A DNA stretch of 64,000 bases from Druceiella hillmani (taxonomy: Eukaryota > Arthropoda > Insecta > Lepidoptera > Hepialidae): contig JAYKKI010000006.1 of assembly GCA_039881145.1 (NCBI GenBank), positions 11,661,501 through 11,725,500 of the forward strand, written 5' to 3'. Positions within the stretch are counted from its first letter, which is position 1. Each line of letters begins with the position of its first letter. A program made the translations under genes and the position numbers. Shown one piece after another: positions 57,977 to 64,000 of this stretch. The notes under the pieces were generated by a model, which was given only the letters and a program-made list of their open reading frames with translations, had not been told where the DNA came from and ran no database searches.

Positions 57977-58528
57977 TTAAGGTAAGTATCTGCTAAACAA
58001 CCACCTCAGTATTATCGTTATATTTTCATAGTGTTTCCTAGACAATATGTCAGTATAATTGTTCTCAATCTTGATTGTCAATATTACACACAACTTCTTC
58101 GTCCCTTGATTTCATATCAAATAGGCTATTTTAAATAGCCGAAATCTTTTAATTGGGTAGTAGTATCAATTTAAACTAAAAAGAAATAAATTTTGTCATA
58201 ATTTATATTGCGAAAAACATTTGTGTCGTCTAGAATAAAAACCCGCCAGATCCACTTTTGACAAGTATTGTTTAAGTTTATGGTTCCCAGTAAACAACTG
58301 CACCAATCGCCTATGAATCCCATAGAAATCAATGTTTTAAAACTACATTTAGTTTCAAAACCTTTTGTTATCAATGAGAATCATTCTCCGCTATATATAT
58401 CCAAAGGGACCAATAAAAACGACGCATTTTTATCGTACATGTCATGGCGTCGCTGGAGATCAATATGGCGTCTGTTATATTTTTCCTTGAATGTCGTGCT
58501 GCTATTTTCATGAATATTTAATGGAATA

Positions 58529-58633
58529 ATGGACAATTTTTTGAAAAAAATAGACGAAGTGCCTTCTAAGCCAGCAAGAAAACGGAGTGTCAACAAAGAA
58601 AATTGGAAAAGTAAGGTGACAAACGCGAAATCG
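58529..58633 (+). CDS. possible first exon of an unidentified gene
   Basis: An ATG at 58529 opens 35 codons that end exactly in phase 0 at a strong donor (GTGAGT, 58634-58639). The peptide is strongly basic with acidic patches: MDNFLKKIDEVPSKPARKR, followed by NKENWKSKVTNAKS. The NxxNWKxxxxxxxS pattern recalls N-termini of some uncharacterised insect transposon or domesticated-transposase proteins, but I cannot name it. The following exon was not found before the hAT left end at 58820. It could be a coincidence. Confidence 0.35.
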
Positions 58634-58819
58634 GTGAGTGAATTTTTTGCGCTAATTATAGGTAGAGAGTGTTTCAACTTTTGAGACTTTTTATATTGTA
58701 GACAAGCATTTTTCATCAAATAAACCGATTGAAAATTGGTCATATTCAAGGTCCAGAAAAAAAATTGATCAAGATAACTTCATATTACTAGCACTGTCGT
58801 ATTGTAAAATGTTCTAGAG

Positions 58820-60012
58820 CAGGGCTTCCCAAACTGTGCGTCGCGACGACCTGGGGCGTCGTGGCGTTGTCCCAGGGGCGTCGCGTGTCGATGCGACCGA
58901 GTCGAGTGAGCGCCGGGCGCATTCTGTTTCTAACATAAATCATGGATAGCGGGGCCGCCGCCGCTGCGGGGGCGGGCGGGCCGCTCGCTGCTGCCGGCCC
59001 GTGTTCCCTACTGTCTGTCCCCCGTGTTCCCTACTGTCGCGCGTGTTATGTCATTTAGTCAAGCTTTTGTTTTGTTTTATTACGCACGCGGAGTTTTTTG
59101 CTATCAACAATGGATACTTATATTCAAAAGTCTCCAAGTGTAAAATGGACACATTGTGTCATACATAGAGAGGCCTTAGCAGCAAAGAACATTACATCTG
59201 AATTAAGTGTTGTGATGGATAGCATTATTAAAGTGGTGAACATTAAAACACGACCCGTAAAATCAAGACTTTTCCATAAACTTTGTGAAGGAATGAGGGC
59301 CGAGCACACCTCTTTAATTTATTATTGCAACTCTCGATGGTTGTCCAAAGGCAACGTACTCGTACGTGTATACGAATTAAGAAATGAATTTTACACGTAT
59401 CTACATACAGAATCACATAATGATGCGCAAAACTTTATTAATTCGGAGTTTATAATAAAATTAGCATACCTCTGTGACATATTTAACAAATTAAATGATC
59501 TTAATAAGTCTTTGCAGGGAAACAATACTCATATCCTGCAATTGGCAGATAAAATTACTGGGTTTTAGAAGAAGTTGCTCTTATGGAAGAGAAAATTAGA
59601 AGATCAAGAAATTGACTGTTTCCCTGCTTTACAAGGTATTCTACAAGAAAAATCGATAGAAATCCTCGATCCCTCTTTAAAAAATATGTTTACACAATAC
59701 ATGTTATCATTGAGCGATCACTTTGAGAAATATTTTCCCGAAGATCTGGAGCAATATGACTGGGTCAGAAACCCTTTCCAGTCATCCACACGATCGACAC
59801 TTTCAACAGAGAACGAAGAACAACTGATAGAATTGTCCTGTGATTCCAGCCTAAAGCTTCAATACGACAAGGACAAACTGTTTGAATTTTGGAGCTCAGT
59901 TTCTCATGAATATAATCACATCACATCCTGTTTCAGTTTTCAAATATTAGATAACCACACTTTTGTAACAAATTATATTGTAATCAGTTTTAATTACCAT
60001 CCCCACAAATAA
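58820..60012 (+). pseudogene. hAT element of ZBED5-like type, left end and transposase
   Basis: The left terminus CAGGGCTTCCCAAACTGTGC at 58820 is a typical hAT end. It is followed by about 270 bases of unusually GC-rich leader with a direct repeat (CCGTGTTCCCTACTGTC twice, about 59000-59038). The transposase frame from 59098 encodes VKWTHCVIHREALAAKN, KTRPVKSRLFHKLCEGM, YYCNSRWLSKGNVL, KLAYLCDIFNKLN and PEDLEQYDWVRNPF. These blocks match the RNase H-like core of ZBED5-type hAT proteins. TAG at 59566-59568 is the only stop before about 60010. The N-terminal BED finger with the first catalytic Asp and the C-terminal dimerisation block are missing. No right TIR was found. Confidence 0.75.
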
Positions 60013-60066
60013 AGTAAACGATCTGTTAATCTTGTTTCCAACTATTAATCGTATCACCAAATACTT

Positions 60067-60117
60067 ACATAATCAATATTACTTTGTCAACTAGACAAAG
60101 TAATATTGATTATGTAT
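60067..60117. repeat. palindrome, 23-bp perfect arms
   Basis: TACATAATCAATATTACTTTGTC at 60067-60089 (23 bases) is inverted exactly at 60095-60117, with a 5-base loop. Outward similarity resumes after a 4-base gap. It lies between the hAT and piggyBac relics. Confidence 0.9.
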
Positions 60118-60299
60118 TTGAAATATTAGTTTCTTTCCAAATGTTATCTGTAAACCCTAAACTATAAATACTCAATAATTAAGCAGAGAAGACACACTTC
60201 AGTTGCAACACTCTGTACCTTTGTATATTTCCATTCTCTTTTATAACAAATTAGTTTAAATTAAAGTATTGTTTTTAAAAAGTCAATTTACCCATCAGT

Positions 60300-60890
60300 C
60301 ACATAACGTATGTCCCTAAAGAAACGAAGCTGTACTGCTTATTTTCTCTTCTCATCATAACCGAGAAACAGACAATGAAATGAAGAAACCAGTTATGATA
60401 GCAGATGACAATCCCAATAAAGGGGGTAGGCGGAAATCTAAAAAAATGCTCGATTCATTTTTGCAGCCTCAAAACTCCTCGTTGGCCTATGGAAATTTTT
60501 CAACGAATACTAGATATTGCAGGTATAAATAGCTTTTGTCTTATAACAAGGTGATGAAGACAGTGATAGTAAAATAAGGAGAACTTTCGTATTGAATATC
60601 ACAAGTGCTTTAACACTAGATCACACGAAAGCCCGCGTATACAACAAAGCTTTTTTGTCAAGGGAATTGCGAATGATGATAAATCGAGTTTTAGATCTAT
60701 ACACCCCTCCACACCCAAAGACTAGGTCTGTTACACCAAGTGGAAGAAAACTATGTCGTATTTGGCCAACCAAAATAAAAAGAGTGACCAAATACCGCTG
60801 CTGTGAATGTGAAAAGCCTATGTCTCTAATGTTCCAAGCCACTTTGTGAAGATTGCCAAGAAAAATTGTAAAAGTTTGAGGTTATGTTAA
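60300..60890 (+). pseudogene. piggyBac transposase C-terminal relic
   Basis: Frames on the plus strand preserve the end of a piggyBac-type transposase. YVPKK comes first, then N-P-N-K-GG near 60415. RWPMEIFQRILDIAGINSF follows at about 60484-60535, then the region with RMMINRV. At 60727-60888 is the C-terminal Cys-rich domain: C-R-I-W-P-T-K-I-K-R-V-T-K-Y-R-C with C-E-C-E-K-P, and after a frame change C-E-D-C-Q-E-K-L and stop. Several frameshifts and an internal deletion between the N-K-GG and RWPM blocks show it is dead. The catalytic DDD part upstream was not found. Confidence 0.7.
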
Positions 60891-60899
60891 TTTCAATTG

Positions 60900-61140
60900 A
60901 ACCAGTGAATGTTCATATTTTTCTAAAGTCCGATTAGTATAAGTGTTGTCTTTGATAAATACTTAAAATTTCTTCAAGAAGTATTAAATGTTGATTTTTA
61001 AAGGTATATAACTTATATAGTTAGACTGATTTCAGATTATATTTAATAAATATTAGTAAATGGTACTTTGTTTTTATTTTGTCATAATAATTATATTTTA
61101 AATAATAAAGAACACCCAAAAAATCATTAATTCATGTAAG
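60900..61140. other. AT-rich spacer
   Basis: Non-coding sequence between the piggyBac relic and the next pogo relic. Nothing was recognised. Confidence 0.4.
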
Positions 61141-61143
61141 GTC

Positions 61144-62535
61144 AGGTGGGGAAAATACATGAACAGGGCAAATGTAATATCGTAACTTCAACTGTTTACA
61201 TACAAAAGAAACTGGTGCTGCCACCTCTTATACGCGTAAAGTACTTCTTACATCACATATTGAATTTGATAGATTGACAGACGAATGAATGACATTTCAT
61301 TTTTCAAGTGACGTTCGTGCCGCGCGTTTCCTAAATTTTAATCCGAAGTAATCTTGTGGAAAAAATGTAGTTCTTCAATTGTTTTTATATCAGAAGGAGA
61401 ATATTTAGTGTAATAAATGATCCAAAGAATTACTTGAGCATATTTGGTGTAATTTATGCTGGTATAGCTGCTATTACATTTGCCTCATAAAATTAGAGGC
61501 TTGAGGCAAATGCATGAACATACCTCGAGGAAAATGTAATGTTTTATTACATTTACCCCAATTGGCGTTTAAATCTAGATCCAACGAATTCCAGAGTTGT
61601 CGGAGAAAACGGAGAAAGCTCATCTAGGATATATAAGTACGTCTGGAAGAGAAAATACAACTTTTGTATTGGCTGCTAATGCTGCTGGTAAACGAGCGCC
61701 GCCTCTAATTATCTTTAAGGCTAAAAACATCTGGGATCAGTGGAAGGCACCGCCAGACAAAGAATATCCCGGTACAGCTTATGCTACCTCACCAAATGAT
61801 TGGATGGAAATGGAAATATTCACATAATATTTTGAGAAAATCCTTATACTTGCTTTGAGCCCTGAACGACCCGTTTTGGTCATATATGATGGCCACTCCA
61901 CGCATGTTTCCCTCAAACTAGTTGAACTTGCATTTGCCAAGGAGATAACAATTATCAAATTGCCACACAAGTAACTTACTGCAGCTATTAGACGTATCGG
62001 TCTTTAAGTTTTAAACAAAAATGGGACCAAACTGTAGCCTCTTGGCAGCGAAAGAACATTGGGCAAAAGCTACCAAATCACTATTCTCACAATTTTTAGG
62101 AGAAACTTGGCTCAGTCAGTTAGGATGTCATTATGAGTGGTTTTAGCAAATCGGGGATCTACCCATTTAATTCCGACGTTATTCCTTGGGGAAATTTTAC
62201 AAGAGGCTTTAGAGCTTTACTGCTCAGGATAATATAACTTTTGTAGAAGACATTGAATTTGTAGAACGCAATATCAATACTCCGTCATCGTCTATTTTAA
62301 GTCCATCGCTTCTATAGAGGTCATTCCCATGACTATCAACTTGGAAAACCAACCAGAATTTACAGAAAAAAAATAAATAAGAAAGGAAAAGGGAAGAAAA
62401 TTACTCAAGATTTTGACGTGCAATACCGATGCAGAGTCAGAAAAATGACGTTTGAAGATAATAAAAAACTAAAAATGAACGGAAAACGCAAGAAAAAGAT
62501 CCAATTTTTAGATAGTGATAGTAGTAGTAGGGGAA
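61144..62535 (+). pseudogene. third pogo/jerky-type transposase relic
   Basis: A possible left end (AGGTGGGGAAAATACATGAA, about 61144) is followed by a non-coding leader with CATTTGCCTCA / TGAGGCAAATG inverted motifs (61478-61512). The transposase is read from about 61596: EKTEKAHLGYISTSGRENTT (DDE_1 entry region), LAANAAGKRAPPLIIFK, WMEMEIF with TAA at 61825, VLVIYDGHSTHVSL with the second catalytic Asp, then IIKLPHK. More damaged pieces reach a Lys-rich C-terminus and DSDSSSS (about 62500-62530). Stops are frequent after 61960. The HTH domains are missing. Confidence 0.7.
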
Positions 62536-64000
62536 ATATGTACAAAATGACATATATGTACAAAATGACATAGGCGGGTTATATTGAATTCGGCGGGCTT
62601 TAAGACCAAACTGACAGTGACACCACGCGGCCATAACGGTACCGTATAATCTGTTAAATTTTGAACACATCCATTTCATTCGTCTTGGTGTCATGGCCGA
62701 TAATAGGTATTCACACGTTACGAGTCTTTTTCATACTGTCAAAGTTTTTGTTCAAATGGTAAGGTTTTTGCTATTGTATCTATTTATGTAGCATTTGTTT
62801 CATTCCCCAAACACATATCTTCAAATTAAATAACTTATTTTTGGAAAAAGAACTCTTTGTGTATTTATTTACAAATTTTATTGTTTTAAAACACTCTACG
62901 GACAAAACGACATACATATGTAACGGACAAAATGGCATAGATATGTTATTTTGTCCATAGCTTTTGTGTTATATGTAGGTATGTATTTTTTTCAGATACC
63001 AAAATGCCACACGATTATAAATTAATGACTGATCGGCAATCTTGGAGTATGGAATCAATGAAGAAAGCCATCAAGGCAGTTCGAGATAAGAAAATGGGCT
63101 GGTTATTGTCCTCAAAAACATTTGGTGTTCCTCAAGCAACACTTCGCAGGCATGTTTTAGGCACTAATAAAATTTTGGAGTCAAATTCAAAAGGCCTTGT
63201 TGTTGGAAAGCTATCTTTCCATCTGATGTGGAAAGGCAATTAGTTGAGCATATAAAATTCCTTGAAAGTCGTTTGTTCGGATTGACACGAGCATCGGTAC
63301 AAGAATTAGCTTTTCAGATGACTGAGAAAAACGGTTTTGCTCATAAATTTAATATCCAAAAGCAAAAGGCAGGACAAGGTTGGTTGGATGGATTTCTAAG
63401 ACGTAATAAAGATATATCGGCCGCAAGTCCAAAAGTTTTATCAGTTGTACGGAAGCTTGCTAGAATCTGTTGGCTATAGACCGCACCGTATTTATAACGC
63501 TGATCAATCTGGGCTATCTACAGTACAAAAACCTGAAAATATTTTAGCTACCACGGGAAGGAAACAAGTCGGAGTTATAATTAGTGTGGAGCGTGGAGCA
63601 AACACCACTGTTGTTTGCTATGTTAATGCTGTTGGAACTTTCATCTCGCCGATGATAATATTTCTTAGAAAAAATATAAAAAACGAACTTATAGATGAAG
63701 CTCCTCCTGGAACTTAAGGTGTAGCTCAACAATCAGGCTGGATGACCACCGAAATATATATGAAATGGATAAAGCATTTAAAAGTTTTGTAAAAGCAAGC
63801 ATTGACGATAAAGTATTTCTAATTGTCGATGGACGTGCAATTCATAAAGGCATTAAAACTTTGGAATATGCAAAAGAAAACGGAATTAATGTTATTTGTC
63901 TGCCCCCACATTGCACTCATCGCATGCATCTTCTTGACCTCTCCTTTTTGGGGCCTTTGAAGACCTACTATAACCAAGAAATTGCTAAATGACTGAAGTC
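62536..64000 (+). pseudogene. fourth pogo/Tigger-like element, cut by the window end
   Basis: Subterminal motifs of the type ATGTACAAAATGACATA are tandemly repeated at 62537-62572 and recur as GACAAAACGACATA and GACAAAATGGCATA at 62900-62940, suggesting the left end near 62536. The transposase starts MPHDYKLMTDRQSW at 63004: HTH (AIKAVRDKKMGWLLSSKTFGV as one helix pair, TLRRHV), then in a second frame the CENP-B-type region (GQGWLDGFLRRNKD). A third frame carries the first Asp (YNADQSGLSTVQ), TTGRKQVGVI, the second Asp (FLIVDGRAIHKG) and LPPHCTHR. Frame changes near 63240 and 63450 and a TAA at 63715 break it. The line to the third acidic residue (LLDLSF) is present. The element continues beyond the window. 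Confidence 0.75.

Overview
The window is nuclear DNA from an AT-rich eukaryote, most likely an insect. Evidence for this is a spliced pancreatic-type lipase gene of insect layout, large introns, abundant (TA)n microsatellites, and a transposon load of pogo/Tigger, PIF/Harbinger, hAT, piggyBac, Mutator-like/YqaJ, Copia, RTE-type and RNase H-bearing LINE sequences. No prokaryotic gene organisation, CRISPR array, rRNA or confident tRNA gene is visible. The species cannot be named from the sequence.

Host genes are few. Two plus-strand exons (8735-8943 and 11233-11314) join in phase and belong to an unidentified gene; a LINE sits in its next intron. On the minus strand, a four-exon secreted lipase gene (28602 down to 21278) has an intact Ser-Asp-His triad but an extra TA dinucleotide in the oxyanion-hole exon that breaks the frame. 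Remnants of a second, decayed lipase lie further down (19263-18960 and 14669-14401), so this was a tandem pair. One more possible first exon lies at 58529-58633.

Most recognisable sequence is mobile. From left to right: Harbinger-like MITE (2497-2887); RTE-type LINE fragments on the minus strand (5.7-7.2 kb); LINE with endonuclease, reverse transcriptase and RNase H (11.5-14.2 kb); LINE tails inside a lipase intron; a hAT deletion derivative with an 8-bp target duplication (29693-31195); a complete PIF/Harbinger element with TTA duplications, an intact two-exon transposase, a decayed MADF/BESS gene and an intact third gene (33299-37514); a Mutator-like transposase plus YqaJ nuclease relic (40.9-43.1 kb); then a pogo/Tigger-rich block (46-64 kb) with at least five separate copies, two of them carrying a C-terminal PHD-type finger, mixed with Copia, hAT and piggyBac remnants and a TTAA-flanked MITE with an internal 80-bp minisatellite.

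The most unusual signal is a small repeat family (9097-9314, 16060-16429, 27939-28210, 53588-53739). A single-arm unit of about 150 bp exists alone, and also as tail-to-tail inverted dimers. Copies are flanked by 8-14 bp direct repeats. In one copy an inverted duplicate of about 80 bp of flanking DNA lies inside the element, as if the palindrome had been made by fold-back copying. At least seven other near-perfect short palindromes (arms 14-30 bp, loops 4-9 bp) occur in the window, one of which breaks a transposase reading frame. Either a palindrome-forming process acts in this genome, or there is an assembly or amplification artefact to exclude.
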